Origin: Ferrigenium kumadai
GTDB taxonomy: Bacteria > Pseudomonadota > Gammaproteobacteria > Burkholderiales > Gallionellaceae
Assembly (NCBI RefSeq): GCF_018324385.1
Contig: NZ_AP019536.1
Span: 868,001-932,000, forward strand
Reading direction: 5' to 3'
Length of the DNA stretch: 64,000 bases
Shown here piece by piece: positions 9,347-19,456 of this stretch. The position numbers and the translations under genes are program-made. The notes under the pieces are model-generated. The model was not told the DNA's origin. It ran no database searches and worked only from the letters and a program-made list of their open reading frames with translations. Position 1 is the first letter of the stretch. Every line of letters begins with the position of its first letter.

Positions 9347-9816
9347 GCAATGCATTGAGTTTTTCGCTTGCGCGCGATGCATACGGCAAGCTGATCTACA
9401 TCGGCGCGGACGGCATGAGGCATGCAGGGGTTGTGCCGGTGCGCGCGTTTCCGATCGCCGCTCCGGAAAGCGGCATCTCGCTGCTGGACGGCGAAGGGCA
9501 TGAGCTGGTCTGGATCGACAGTCTGTCCGAGCTTCCAGCCGAAACGCGGATATTGATCGAACAGGAACTGGCGAGCCGCGAATTCATGCCGGAGATACGC
9601 CGCATTTCACAGGTATCCAGCTTCGCTACCCCCAGCACCTGGCAGGTCGAGACCGAACGTGGCGATACCAGCTTCGTGCTCAAGGGAGAGGAAGACATCC
9701 GCCGCCTCAGCCACGGCACCTTGCTGATCGCCGATAGCCACGGCATCCAGTTTCTGATCCGCGACCTGAGTTCTCTCGACCGGACCAGCCGCAAGCTGCT
9801 CGACCGTTTCCTGTAA
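9343..9816 (+). CDS. Cyanophycin-associated DUF1854 family protein
   Basis: A 157-residue cytoplasmic protein, without signal peptide or membrane helix, that overlaps the ABC transporter stop by four bases. Features such as GMRHAGVVPVRAFPI, EHELVWIDSL-like strands and the late RDLSSLDRTSRKLLDRFL segment match the DUF1854 family. That family is found next to cyanophycin synthetase and this ABC transporter. The biochemical role is unknown. Tight coupling suggests that it assists the transporter, perhaps as a cytoplasmic regulator or substrate-binding partner (inference). The gene ends 22 bases before a strong intrinsic terminator. Confidence 0.85.
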   Translation: MSNALSFSLARDAYGKLIYIGADGMRHAGVVPVRAFPIAAPESGISLLDGEGHELVWIDSLSELPAETRILIEQELASREFMPEIRRISQVSSFATPSTWQVETERGDTSFVLKGEEDIRRLSHGTLLIADSHGIQFLIRDLSSLDRTSRKLLDRFL

Positions 9817-9838
9817 CGCGCCGGATTAACGCAAACAA

Positions 9839-9877
9839 AAAAGACCTCTTCGGGAGATAAACTCGAAGAGGTCTTTT
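9839..9877 (+). terminator. Intrinsic terminator after the DUF1854 gene
   Basis: Arms AAAAGACCTCTTCG (9839-9852) and CGAAGAGGTCTTTT (9864-9877) pair perfectly over 14 bp around an 11-base loop, with T-rich sequence at the end. It separates the transporter operon from the convergent dnaJ. Confidence 0.9.
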
Positions 9878-9907
9878 GCTTTGTGGCCCCGGCCGGACTT
9901 GTGTTCT

Positions 9908-9930
9908 TAACATCCGCTACACGGATGTTA
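9908..9930. repeat. Inverted repeat downstream of dnaJ
   Basis: TAACATCCG (9908-9916) and CGGATGTTA (9922-9930) form a perfect 9-bp stem with a 5-base loop, 32 bases past the dnaJ stop. There is no U-run on the minus strand, so it may be an RNA-stabilising 3' hairpin or a weak terminator. Confidence 0.5.
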
Positions 9931-9961
9931 GCCTTCGCCGCAAGGTGAATGGCTTTTCGAG

Positions 9962-11083
<1,122 letters not shown>

Positions 11084-11095
11084 GCTGAAAGGATT

Positions 11096-11147
11096 GAGGA
11101 TCGAGGATCGGGCTGCCTAGGTCTGGCTCGCCCGATCCTCAATCCTC
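11096..11147. repeat. Long inverted repeat between dnaK and dnaJ
   Basis: Arms at 11096-11113 (GAGGATCGAGGATCGGGC) and 11130-11147 pair over 18 bp with a single G-U type mismatch around a 16-base loop. Flanking sequence repeats the GAGGA/CGAGGA unit several times (11090-11100 and 11147-11160). In the transcript it would form a stable hairpin inside the operon, suited to limiting dnaJ expression or acting as an RNA processing and stability element. Confidence 0.7.
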
Positions 11148-11160
11148 GCTCCTCGCTCCT

Positions 11161-13104
11161 TTATTTTTTGTCTTTTACTTCGGTGAATTCAGCATCCACC
11201 ACGTCGCCTTCGTCCTTCTTGTGGTCGGCGCATTGTTCGCCCGGCTCGCAGCTGCCGCAGCCTTCGCCGCCCTGCGCCTTGGCCTGCTCGGCGGCGTACA
11301 TCTTCTCGCCCAGCTTCTGTGCGGCGGTGGCCAGTGCTTCGGTCTTGGCGTCGATGGCTTCCTTGTCGTCGCTCTTCACGACTTCCTCGGCTTCCTTCAC
11401 CGCGGCTTCGATGGCGGCCTTTTCGTCGGCCGTCAGTTGCTCGCCGTATTCCTTCATCGACTTGTTGGTGGAGTGGATCAGTGCGTCCAGCTGGTTGCGC
11501 GAGGTCACCAGTTCCATCGCCTTCTTGTCTTCGTCGGCGTGCGCCTCGGCATCAGCCACCATGCGGTTGATCTCTTCCTCGCTCAAACCGGAGCTTGCCT
11601 TGATGGTGATGTTGGCTTCCTTGTTGGTGGCCTTGTCCTTGGCGCTCACGTGCAGGATGCCGTTGGCGTCGATGTTGAAGGTCACTTCGATCTGCGGCAT
11701 GCCGCGCGGTGCGGGCGGGATGTCGGCCAAGTTGAATTGGCCCAGGCTCTTGTTGCCGGAAGACATCTCGCGCTCGCCTTGCAGCACGTGGATGGTCACC
11801 GCGGACTGGTTGTCATCAGCAGTGGAGAACACCTGCGATGCCTTGGTCGGGATGGTGGTGTTCTTCTTGATGAGCTTGGTCATCACGCCGCCCATGGTCT
11901 CGATACCCAGAGACAACGGGGTCACGTCCAGCAGCAGCACGTCCTTCACTTCGCCTTGCAGCACGCCGCCCTGGATCGCCGCGCCGACCGCCACGGCCTC
12001 GTCCGGGTTCACGTCCTTGCGCGCTTCCTTGCCGAAGAATTCCTTCACCTTCTCCTGCACCTTGGGCATACGGGTCTGGCCGCCAACCAGGATCACGTCG
12101 GCGATGTCGGCGTTGGAGACACCCGCATCCTTCATCGCGATCTTGCACGGCTCGATGGTGCGCGCGATCAGGTCTTCCACCAGGCTCTCCAGTTTGGCAC
12201 GGGTGATCTTCACGGCCAGGTGTTTCGGGCCGGTCGCATCGGCGGTGATGTAGGGCAGGTTCACTTCGGTCTGCTGCGCGGAAGACAGTTCGATCTTGGC
12301 CTTTTCCGCCGCATCCTTCAGGCGCTGCAATGCCAGCATGTCCTTCTTCAGGTCGACGCCGCTTTCCTTCTTGAACTCTTCCACCAGGAACTCGATCACG
12401 CGCATGTCGAAGTCTTCGCCGCCGAGGAATGTGTCGCCGTTGGTGGACATCACCTCGAACTGGTGCTCGCCGTCGATCTCGGCGATGTCGATGATGGAGA
12501 TATCGAACGTGCCGCCGCCCAGGTCATACACCGCGATCTTGCGGTCGCCTTCCTGCTTGTCCAGGCCGAAAGCCAGCGCGGCTGCGGTCGGTTCATTGAT
12601 GATGCGCTTCACTTCCAGACCGGCGATGCGGCCGGCGTCCTTGGTCGCTTGGCGCTGCGAGTCGTTGAAGTAGGCCGGAACGGTGATGACCGCTTCGGTG
12701 ACGGGCTCGCCCAGGTAGTCTTCGGCGGTCTTCTTCATCTTGGCCAGCACTTGCGCGGAGATCTCGGGTGCGGAGATCTCCTTGTCGCGCACCTTCACCC
12801 ATGCGTCGCCGTTCTTGGCTTTGACGATGGAGTAGGGGACCATGCCGATGTCCTTCTGCACCATCGGCTCCTCGAAACGGCGGCCGATCAGGCGCTTCAC
12901 ACCGTACAGGGTGTTCTTGGGATTGGTCACGGCCTGACGCTTGGCGGGCGCGCCCACCAGCACTTCGCCGTCTTCCATGTAGGCGATGATGGACGGAGTG
13001 GTGCGAGCGCCTTCGGCGTTCTCGATCACCTTGCTCTTGCCGTTTTCCATGACTGCCACGCAGGAGTTCGTCGTGCCCAGGTCAATACCGATGATTTTTC
13101 CCAT
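11161..13104 (-). CDS. dnaK: Chaperone DnaK (Hsp70)
   Basis: A 647-residue Hsp70 that binds exposed hydrophobic peptides in an ATP-driven cycle. The N-terminal ATPase shows [13 protein letters not shown] (residues 5-17), [11 protein letters not shown] and [11 protein letters not shown]. The substrate-binding domain follows from about residue 385 ([17 protein letters not shown]). The C-terminal lid ends in an acidic tail ([13 protein letters not shown]) that helps clients bind. The tail also contains a Cys-rich insert ([17 protein letters not shown]) not common in E. coli DnaK. It lies between grpE and dnaJ and is transcribed from the sigma-32 promoter upstream of grpE. Confidence 0.98.
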   Translation of the reverse strand: MGKIIGIDLGTTNSCVAVMENGKSKVIENAEGARTTPSIIAYMEDGEVLVGAPAKRQAVTNPKNTLYGVKRLIGRRFEEPMVQKDIGMVPYSIVKAKNGDAWVKVRDKEISAPEISAQVLAKMKKTAEDYLGEPVTEAVITVPAYFNDSQRQATKDAGRIAGLEVKRIINEPTAAALAFGLDKQEGDRKIAVYDLGGGTFDISIIDIAEIDGEHQFEVMSTNGDTFLGGEDFDMRVIEFLVEEFKKESGVDLKKDMLALQRLKDAAEKAKIELSSAQQTEVNLPYITADATGPKHLAVKITRAKLESLVEDLIARTIEPCKIAMKDAGVSNADIADVILVGGQTRMPKVQEKVKEFFGKEARKDVNPDEAVAVGAAIQGGVLQGEVKDVLLLDVTPLSLGIETMGGVMTKLIKKNTTIPTKASQVFSTADDNQSAVTIHVLQGEREMSSGNKSLGQFNLADIPPAPRGMPQIEVTFNIDANGILHVSAKDKATNKEANITIKASSGLSEEEINRMVADAEAHADEDKKAMELVTSRNQLDALIHSTNKSMKEYGEQLTADEKAAIEAAVKEAEEVVKSDDKEAIDAKTEALATAAQKLGEKMYAAEQAKAQGGEGCGSCEPGEQCADHKKDEGDVVDAEFTEVKDKK

Positions 13105-13151
13105 GATGCTTTCCTTTCAGTTGAATGCGTAAAGATTGAGTATTGTTGCCT

Positions 13152-13174
13152 CGCCGCCTTACATCAGGGCGGCG
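13152..13174. repeat. Hairpin between grpE and dnaK
   Basis: CGCCGCC (13152-13158) pairs with GGCGGCG (13168-13174) across a 9-base loop in the 87-base grpE-dnaK spacer. No U-run follows on the minus strand, so it is more likely an mRNA processing or stability hairpin than a full terminator. Confidence 0.5.
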
Positions 13175-13191
13175 TTGGATATTTCAAGTGC

Positions 13192-13719
13192 TTATTCTTT
13201 TGCCTTGGCGACCATCACCAGCGCCGGGCGCAGCACGCGCTCGTTCAGGCTGTAGCCCTTCTGCATGACGCTGACCACGGTGTTGGCGGGCTGGTCGCTG
13301 TCGATCATGCCGATGGCTTGGTGCTTGTGCGGGTCGAGCTTTTCGCCGGCCGGGTTGATTTCCTTGATGTTGAACTTCTCGAACACGCTGGAGAGCTGCT
13401 TCAGCGTCAGTTCCATGCCGCTCTTGAAGCTTTCCACGTTCTCGGTCTGCACGGCCAGTCCGGCCTGCAGGCTGTCCATTACAGCCAGCATCTCGCCGGA
13501 GAAGCGCTCCACGGCGAACTTCTGGGCCTTGCTCACGTCCTCGGCGGCGCGGCGGCGGATGTTCTCGCCTTCGGCCTTGGCGTACATCCAGGCATCGTAG
13601 TGCTCCTGCGCCTTGCGCTCGGCTTCCTTGAGCATCTCTTCCATGCTGGGCATGACCTCGGGTTGGGCGGATGCCTCGGACTGTTGTTCGTTCTGCGGGG
13701 TGTTTCCGTTTTGTTCCAT
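13192..13719 (-). CDS. grpE: Nucleotide exchange factor GrpE
   Basis: A 175-residue dimeric factor that releases ADP from DnaK. The N-terminal 30 residues are polar and disordered. A long coiled-coil helix follows (about 35-90, including [20 protein letters not shown]). The C-terminal beta domain carries the family signature near [32 protein letters not shown] good Shine-Dalgarno (AGGAGAGG) lies just upstream. It is the first gene of the heat-shock operon, about 23 bases downstream of the predicted start point of a sigma-32 promoter. Confidence 0.96.
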   Translation of the reverse strand: MEQNGNTPQNEQQSEASAQPEVMPSMEEMLKEAERKAQEHYDAWMYAKAEGENIRRRAAEDVSKAQKFAVERFSGEMLAVMDSLQAGLAVQTENVESFKSGMELTLKQLSSVFEKFNIKEINPAGEKLDPHKHQAIGMIDSDQPANTVVSVMQKGYSLNERVLRPALVMVAKAKE

Positions 13720-13748
13720 TTGCCTCTCCTGTTTGCGACTTCGCGGTT

Positions 13749-13775
13749 AATTGGGGCGGGGTTTCCATTTTCAAG
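13749..13775 (-). promoter_or_regulatory. Sigma-32 (RpoH) heat-shock promoter for grpE-dnaK-dnaJ
   Basis: On the minus strand the sequence reads CTTGAAA (13775-13769), 12 bases, then CCCCAATT (13756-13749). This fits the RpoH consensus CTTGAAA-N11-16-CCCCATNT with all seven -35 bases matching. The predicted start lies near 13742, giving a leader of roughly 20 bases to the grpE ATG. Confidence 0.85.
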
Positions 13776-13833
13776 AGCCATCGCAAAATATTTTTCGGTG
13801 AGATAATGCGCACCGTTCGAAAACCGCTTCGTC

Positions 13834-15003
13834 ATGTCCACCACCAAGAACTACCACTGGCGCATCGCCGGATTCTATTTTTTCTATTACGCCTTCGTGG
13901 GGATGTTCGCGCCCTATTGGAGTCTGTACCTCAAGTCGCTGCATTTCAGCGCCACCGAGATCGGCGTCCTGATGTCGATGCAGCCGGTGATGCGCCTGAT
14001 CGCGCCGAACGTATGGGGCTGGCTGGCCGACCATACGGGGAAACGCCGGGAGGTGGTGGTTGCGGCGGCGTCGCTCAGCGTGCTGTTCTATCTGGGGGTA
14101 TTCGCCACGACCAGCTTCTGGGGGCTGATGCTGGTGCTGGTGCTGATGAACTTCTTCTGGAGCGCCTCGATGCCGCTGGTGGAGGCGACCACGCTCAGCT
14201 GGCTCGGCAAGAACACCGCGCACTACGGGCGCATCCGCTCCTGGGGCTCGGTCGGTTTCATCGTCTCCGTGGTGGGGTTGGGCTATGCCTTCGACTACAT
14301 CGCCATCGGCTGGCTGCTGTGGGCCGGGCTGGTGTGCGAGGTCGGTATCCTGTTGTTTGCGCGCCAGATTCCACCGACCGAGGTGCTGGCGCACCATACC
14401 GACAGCCAGCCGATCCGGCAGATCGTGCTGCAGCCGCGCGTGCTGGCGCTGTTCGGCGCCTGCTTCCTGATGTCGGTCGCACACGGCCCTTACTACACCT
14501 TCTATTCCATCTATCTGGTCGAGCATGGCTACGCCAAGAGTGCGGTGGGCGGGCTGTGGGCGCTGGGGGTGATCTGCGAGATCGGCGTGTTCTTTCTGAT
14601 GCCCTGGCTGGTGCGCCGCTTCGGCTTCGTGCGCATCCTGGTGTTCAGCCTCGCCTGCGCCGTGCTGCGCTTCCTGCTCATCGGCTGGGCGGTGGATTGG
14701 CTGGTGTTGCTGCTGTTCGCGCAGGTGCTGCATGCCGCCACCTTCGGCGCCTACCATGCCGCCTCGGTGGGGTTGGTGCACGAATTCTTCCAGGGGCGGC
14801 ACCAGTCCAAGGGGCAGGCCCTGTTCGGCAGCGTCACTTACGGGGCGGGCGGCATGCTGGGCTATCTGGCCAGCGGCCCGATCTGGGAACGCTTTGGCGC
14901 CAGCGCGCTCTATTCGTTCAGCTCGGCCATGGCGCTGGCCGGACTGCTGCTGATGGCGTGGAAACTGCGCGGCATGGCGGAGAGGCCGGCGGCTGTGGCA
15001 TAA
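13834..15003 (+). CDS. MFS transporter (MFS_1-like / HcaT-type)
   Basis: A 389-residue inner-membrane protein with about 12 predicted helices. YHWRIAGFYFFYYAFVGMFAPYW at the N-terminus, GWLADHTGKRREV between helices 2 and 3, and GRIRSWGSVGFI between helices 4 and 5 are typical of the MFS branch that contains E. coli HcaT and nucleoside/H+ symporters. The substrate cannot be deduced. It is transcribed away from grpE, sharing a 114-base intergenic region, and is followed by leuC after 24 bases. The short gap leaves read-through into the leucine genes possible, but no functional link to leucine synthesis is known. Confidence 0.88.
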   Translation: MSTTKNYHWRIAGFYFFYYAFVGMFAPYWSLYLKSLHFSATEIGVLMSMQPVMRLIAPNVWGWLADHTGKRREVVVAAASLSVLFYLGVFATTSFWGLMLVLVLMNFFWSASMPLVEATTLSWLGKNTAHYGRIRSWGSVGFIVSVVGLGYAFDYIAIGWLLWAGLVCEVGILLFARQIPPTEVLAHHTDSQPIRQIVLQPRVLALFGACFLMSVAHGPYYTFYSIYLVEHGYAKSAVGGLWALGVICEIGVFFLMPWLVRRFGFVRILVFSLACAVLRFLLIGWAVDWLVLLLFAQVLHAATFGAYHAASVGLVHEFFQGRHQSKGQALFGSVTYGAGGMLGYLASGPIWERFGASALYSFSSAMALAGLLLMAWKLRGMAERPAAVA

Positions 15004-15027
15004 TCGCGAGCTCTATTAGGAACGGCA

Positions 15028-16431
15028 ATGAGCGCAAAAACTTTATACGACAAACTTTGGGACTCCCATGTGGTGCAGCAGGAAGCTGACGGCACTGCGT
15101 TGATCTATATCGACCGCCAGCTGGTGCACGAAGTGACCAGCCCGCAGGCCTTCGAGGGGCTGAAGCTGGCGCACCGCAAGCCGTGGCGCACCGCGTCCAT
15201 GCTGGCGACGCCCGACCATAATGTGCCGACGACGAGTCGCAGCGGCGGCATCAAGGACCCGATCTCGCGCCTGCAAGTGGAGACGCTGGATGAGAACTGC
15301 GCCGAGTTCGACGTGCTCGAGTTCGGCATGAACGACATCCGGCAGGGCATCGTGCACGTGGTCGGTCCGGAGCAGGGTGCGACCCTTCCGGGCATGACCG
15401 TGGTGTGCGGCGACTCCCACACCAGCACGCACGGTGCATTCGCCGCGCTGGCGCACGGCATCGGCACCTCCGAGGTCGAGCACGTGATGGCGACGCAATG
15501 CCTGGTGGCGAAGAAGTCCAAGGCCATGCTGGTCAAGGTCGAAGGTGCGCTGCACAAGGGCGTGACGGCCAAGGACGTCGCACTGGCGGTGGTCGGCAAG
15601 ATCGGCACGGCGGGCGGCACGGGCTATGCCATCGAGTTCGCGGGCAGCGCGATCCGAGGTCTGTCGATGGAAGGTCGCATGACGTTGTGCAACATGGCGA
15701 TCGAGGCGGGCGCGCGCGCCGGTATGATCGCGGCCGACGACACCACGATCAACTATTTCAAGGGCCGCCCGTTCGCGCCGCAAGGCGAGTTGTGGGACAA
15801 GGCTGTTGTTTACTGGAAGACATTGCATTCCGACGAGGGTGCGAAATTCGACGCGGTGGTCGAGCTGGATGCTGCAAGCATCCGTCCGCAAGTGACCTGG
15901 GGCACTTCGCCGGAAATGGTGACGTCTATCGACGGTCGCGTGCCTGATCCGGCATCCGCACCCGACGAGGTGAAGCGCCACGACTGGCAGCGGGCTCTGC
16001 AGTACATGGGCTTGCAGGCGAATACGCCCATCGCCGAGATCAAGATCGACAAGGTGTTCATCGGCTCCTGCACCAACGGGCGCATCGAGGATATGCGTGC
16101 CGCAGCAGTGATCGCAAAGGGCAAGAAGGTCGCACCCAACGTCAAGCAAGCGCTGGTGGTGCCGGGCTCCGGTCTGGTGAAGGCGCAGGCCGAGAAGGAA
16201 GGGCTGGACAAGGTATTCATCGAGGCGGGCTTCGAGTGGCGCGATCCTGGCTGTTCGATGTGTCTGGCGATGAACGATGATCGCCTGGAACCCGGCGAGC
16301 GTTGCGCTTCGACCTCCAACCGCAACTTCGAGGGGCGGCAGGGGCAGGGCGGGCGTACGCACCTGGTGAGCCCGGAGATGGCGGCGGCCGCGGCCATCGC
16401 GGGTCATTTTGTCGATGTGAGCAAACTGTAA
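15028..16431 (+). CDS. leuC: 3-Isopropylmalate dehydratase large subunit
   Basis: A 467-residue subunit that, with LeuD, isomerises 2- to 3-isopropylmalate in leucine synthesis. The three [4Fe-4S] ligands are Cys348 (GSCTNGR), Cys409 and Cys412 ([11 protein letters not shown]). [26 protein letters not shown] and SRSGGIKD are further family hallmarks. Length matches E. coli LeuC (466). It is followed by the small entericidin-like gene with a Shine-Dalgarno placed right at the leuC stop, then by leuD. The product acts in the cytoplasm and its cluster is oxygen sensitive. Confidence 0.98.
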   Translation: MSAKTLYDKLWDSHVVQQEADGTALIYIDRQLVHEVTSPQAFEGLKLAHRKPWRTASMLATPDHNVPTTSRSGGIKDPISRLQVETLDENCAEFDVLEFGMNDIRQGIVHVVGPEQGATLPGMTVVCGDSHTSTHGAFAALAHGIGTSEVEHVMATQCLVAKKSKAMLVKVEGALHKGVTAKDVALAVVGKIGTAGGTGYAIEFAGSAIRGLSMEGRMTLCNMAIEAGARAGMIAADDTTINYFKGRPFAPQGELWDKAVVYWKTLHSDEGAKFDAVVELDAASIRPQVTWGTSPEMVTSIDGRVPDPASAPDEVKRHDWQRALQYMGLQANTPIAEIKIDKVFIGSCTNGRIEDMRAAAVIAKGKKVAPNVKQALVVPGSGLVKAQAEKEGLDKVFIEAGFEWRDPGCSMCLAMNDDRLEPGERCASTSNRNFEGRQGQGGRTHLVSPEMAAAAAIAGHFVDVSKL

Positions 16432-16441
16432 GGAGAGGATG

Positions 16442-16564
16442 ATGAGAAAGACAATCGCATTGGTTCTGGCTGCTTTGGTTCTGGCCGGCTGCAACACCAT
16501 GGAAGGCCTGGGCAAGGACATCAAAAAAGGCGGCGAAAAACTGGAAAAGGCGGCTGAAAAGTAA
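16442..16564 (+). CDS. Entericidin A/B-like small lipoprotein
   Basis: A 40-codon gene lying exactly between leuC and leuD. The peptide starts [17 protein letters not shown], giving a signal peptide with lipobox LAGC and lipidated Cys17. The short mature tail is lysine-rich and amphipathic ([17 protein letters not shown]). This is the layout of entericidins, small envelope lipoproteins of a toxin/antidote type in enterics; homologs elsewhere have no proven toxicity. The Shine-Dalgarno AGGAGAGG (16431-16438) fits an ATG at 16442 better than the one at 16439. Its TAA overlaps the leuD ATG (TAATG), so leuD translation is probably coupled to it. Confidence 0.85.
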   Translation: MRKTIALVLAALVLAGCNTMEGLGKDIKKGGEKLEKAAEK

Positions 16565-17202
16565 TGCGTAAATTCACCTTGCTCGATGGGCTGGTCGTGC
16601 CGTTGGATCGTGCCAACGTCGACACCGACGCCATCATCCCCAAGCAATTCCTGAAGTCGATCAAGCGTTCCGGCTTCGGTCCGAACGCGTTCGACGAATG
16701 GCGCTATCTCGACCACGGCGAACCGGGCATGGACAACAGCAAGCGTCCGCTCAACCCGGACTTCGTGCTGAACCAGCCGCGCTACCAAGGCGCTCAAGTT
16801 TTGCTGGCGCGCGAGAACTTCGGTTGCGGCAGTTCGCGTGAACACGCTCCATGGGCGCTGGAGGACTACGGCTTCCGCGTCATCATCGCGCCGAGCTTCG
16901 CTGACATCTTCTTCAACAACTGCTTCAAGAATGGCCTGCTGCCGATCAAGCTGGATGCGGACAAGGTCGATGCGCTGTTCAAGGCGGTGGAAGCCAATGC
17001 CGGCTACAAGCTGAAGGTCGATCTGGAGCAGCAGACCATCGCGCTGCCTGACGGTACGGAATACAAGTTCGACGTGGACGCGCACCGCAAGCATTGCCTG
17101 TTGAACGGGCTGGACGACATCGGCCTGACGCTGCAGCACGTGGATGACATCAAGGCGTTCGAGGCGAAGCACCGCGCGGCACAGCCGTGGCTGTACGCAT
17201 AA
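16564..17202 (+). CDS. leuD: 3-Isopropylmalate dehydratase small subunit
   Basis: A 212-residue partner of LeuC that carries the substrate-recognising swivel domain. Hallmarks are [19 protein letters not shown] near the N-terminus and [20 protein letters not shown] in the middle. Length is normal for the bacterial type-1 subunit (E. coli 201). Its start codon overlaps the stop of the entericidin-like gene. leuB follows after 48 bases, so leuC-(lipoprotein)-leuD-leuB probably form one transcript. No leader-peptide attenuator for leucine is evident upstream. Confidence 0.97.
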   Translation: MRKFTLLDGLVVPLDRANVDTDAIIPKQFLKSIKRSGFGPNAFDEWRYLDHGEPGMDNSKRPLNPDFVLNQPRYQGAQVLLARENFGCGSSREHAPWALEDYGFRVIIAPSFADIFFNNCFKNGLLPIKLDADKVDALFKAVEANAGYKLKVDLEQQTIALPDGTEYKFDVDAHRKHCLLNGLDDIGLTLQHVDDIKAFEAKHRAAQPWLYA

Positions 17203-17250
17203 TCCCTGAGTTGTCCGCATAAATAATTTGTAATTCTGACTGGAAGAAAA

Positions 17251-18315
17251 ATGAAGATCGCAGTATTGCCGGGTGACGGCATCGGACCCGAGATCGTCGC
17301 GCAGGCGACCAAAGTGTTGGAAGCGTTGCGCAGCGACGGCTTGAAGATCGAGATGGAACACGCCTACATCGGTGGCGCGGGCTACGACGCGGCGGGCGAT
17401 CCGCTGCCCGAGGCGACGCTCAAGCTGGCGCAGGAATCCGATGCAGTGCTGCTCGGTGCTGTTGGCGGTTACCAGTACGACAACCTGCCGCGTCCGATGC
17501 GTCCCGAGCAGGGTCTGCTGCGCATCCGCAAGGGCCTGGGCCTGTTCGCCAATCTGCGCCCCGCGCTGTTGTATCCGGAACTCGCATCCGCTTCCACGCT
17601 GAAGCCGGAAGTGGTTTCCGGGCTGGACATCATGATCCTGCGCGAACTGACCGGCGACATCTATTTCGGCCAGCCGCGCGGCATCCGTACGCTGGAGAAC
17701 GGCGAGCGCCAAGGCTTCGATACCATGCACTACAGCGAGTCGGAGATCCGCCGCGTGGCGCATGTCGGCTTCCAGATCGCGATGAAGCGCGGCAAGAAAC
17801 TGTGCTCCGTGGACAAGGCCAACGTGCTGGATACCAGCATGTTCTGGCGCGAGATCGTCACCGAAGTGGCGAAGGAATATCCGCAAGTCGAACTGTCCCA
17901 CATGTATGTGGACAACGCGGCGATGCAGCTTGTGCGCGCGCCCAAGCAGTTCGACGTGATCCTGACCGGCAACATCTTCGGCGACATCCTGTCTGATGAG
18001 GCATCGATGCTGACCGGTTCCATCGGCATGTTGCCGTCCGCCTCGCTGGACATCAACAACAAGGGCATGTACGAGCCCAGCCACGGCTCTGCGCCGGACA
18101 TCGCGGGCAAGGACATCGCCAATCCGCTGGCGACCATCCTGTCGGCAGCGATGATGCTGCGCTACACCTTCAACGACGAGGCCAATGCGACGCGCATCGA
18201 GAATGCGGTGAAGAGGGCGCTGGCACAAGGCTACCGTACCGGCGACATCTATACCGAAGGCACGAAGAAGATCGGCTGCAATGCCATGGGCGATGCGGTG
18301 GTCGCGGCCCTTTGA
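17251..18315 (+). CDS. leuB: 3-Isopropylmalate dehydrogenase
   Basis: A 354-residue NAD-dependent enzyme that oxidises and decarboxylates 3-isopropylmalate in the third step of leucine synthesis. [18 protein letters not shown] opens the protein. [14 protein letters not shown], the [13 protein letters not shown] segment and the metal-binding [19 protein letters not shown] region (Asp residues coordinate Mg2+) are typical. [16 protein letters not shown] is the family's NAD-binding signature. Length matches other bacterial LeuB proteins. asd follows after 30 bases. Confidence 0.98.
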   Translation: MKIAVLPGDGIGPEIVAQATKVLEALRSDGLKIEMEHAYIGGAGYDAAGDPLPEATLKLAQESDAVLLGAVGGYQYDNLPRPMRPEQGLLRIRKGLGLFANLRPALLYPELASASTLKPEVVSGLDIMILRELTGDIYFGQPRGIRTLENGERQGFDTMHYSESEIRRVAHVGFQIAMKRGKKLCSVDKANVLDTSMFWREIVTEVAKEYPQVELSHMYVDNAAMQLVRAPKQFDVILTGNIFGDILSDEASMLTGSIGMLPSASLDINNKGMYEPSHGSAPDIAGKDIANPLATILSAAMMLRYTFNDEANATRIENAVKRALAQGYRTGDIYTEGTKKIGCNAMGDAVVAAL

Positions 18316-18345
18316 ACGAATTAGAAATCTGAGAGAGTAAACAAC

Positions 18346-19368
18346 ATGAGCAAGCAATACGACGTATGTATCCTCGGTGCAACCGGCGCGGTGGGCGAGG
18401 CGATGCTGTCCATCCTGGAACAGCGCAAGTTTCCGGTGCGTAACCTGTACCCGCTGGCTTCCAGCCGCTCGGCCGGTTCCACGGTGACCTTCAATGGCAA
18501 GGAGATCACCGTTCTCGACGTGGAAGGTTTCGACTTCTCCAAGGCGCAGATCGGCCTGTTCTCCGCGGGCGGCAGCGTGTCGGAAAAATATGCGCCCATC
18601 GCCGCGGCCGCCGGCTGCGTGGTGATCGACAATACCGCGCACTTCCGCTACGACCGCGACATCCCGCTGGTGGTGCCTGAGGTGAATCCCCATGCCATCG
18701 CGCAGTACAAGAACCGCGGCATCATCGCCAACCCGAATTGCTCGACCATCCAGATGATGGTCGCGCTGAAGCCGATCAAGGACGCGGTGGGCATCTCGCG
18801 CATCAATGTGGCGACCTACCAGGCCGTGTCCGGCACCGGCAAGGAAGCGATCGACGAGCTCGCCGACCAGACTCGCGCGCTGTTTAACCAGCAGGACGTG
18901 AAGGTCGAGGTGTATCCGAAGCGCATCGCGTTCAACGTGCTGCCGCACATCGACGTATTCATGGAGAACGGCTACACCAAGGAAGAGATGAAGATGGTGT
19001 GGGAGACCCAGAAGATCATGGAAGACGATTCCATCCTGGTGAATCCGACCGCGGTGCGCGTGCCGGTGTTCTATGGCCACTCCGAGGCGATACACATCGA
19101 GACCAAGAAGAAGATCACCGCCGACGAGGCTCGTGCCCTGCTGGAAAAAGCACCGGGCGTGAAGGTGATGGACAAGCGCGAGCCGGGCGGCTACCCGACT
19201 CCGGTCGAGGCGGCAGGTACCGACGCGACCTACGTGGGCCGCATCCGCGAGGACGTATCCCATCCGCTGGGCTTGAATTTGTGGGTGGTCAGCGATAACG
19301 TGCGCAAGGGCGCGGCGCTGAACAGCGTGCAGATCGCCGAGATCCTGGTTGCGAAATACCTTGATTGA
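18346..19368 (+). CDS. asd: Aspartate-semialdehyde dehydrogenase
   Basis: A 340-residue NADPH-dependent enzyme that reduces aspartyl phosphate to aspartate semialdehyde, the branch point for lysine/diaminopimelate, threonine and methionine. The N-terminal dinucleotide fold has CILGATGAVGEAML. The active-site Cys132 lies in NPNCSTIQM, and GTGKEAIDELADQT follows. This is the shorter, Gram-positive-like class also found in many betaproteobacteria and Pseudomonas asd2-type loci. Position between leuB and fimV is a conserved beta/gammaproteobacterial arrangement. Confidence 0.96.
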   Translation: MSKQYDVCILGATGAVGEAMLSILEQRKFPVRNLYPLASSRSAGSTVTFNGKEITVLDVEGFDFSKAQIGLFSAGGSVSEKYAPIAAAAGCVVIDNTAHFRYDRDIPLVVPEVNPHAIAQYKNRGIIANPNCSTIQMMVALKPIKDAVGISRINVATYQAVSGTGKEAIDELADQTRALFNQQDVKVEVYPKRIAFNVLPHIDVFMENGYTKEEMKMVWETQKIMEDDSILVNPTAVRVPVFYGHSEAIHIETKKKITADEARALLEKAPGVKVMDKREPGGYPTPVEAAGTDATYVGRIREDVSHPLGLNLWVVSDNVRKGAALNSVQIAEILVAKYLD

Positions 19369-19456
19369 GACATAATGCCAATGGTGATTATGAGCTTGTG
19401 CTGATAACTCCATGATGTTATTTTATTTGTTCAATAAATAAATAGAAGGTGATAGC

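Noticed and set aside
11221..13806. Open frame of 861 codons on the plus strand across dnaK-grpE
   Set aside because: Antisense shadow of highly conserved chaperone genes.
15043..19413. Open frame of 1456 codons on the minus strand across leuC-leuD-leuB-asd
   Set aside because: It is a shadow of GC-rich third-codon positions. The translation is rich in His, Arg and Val, shows no domain, and spans four certain genes on the other strand.
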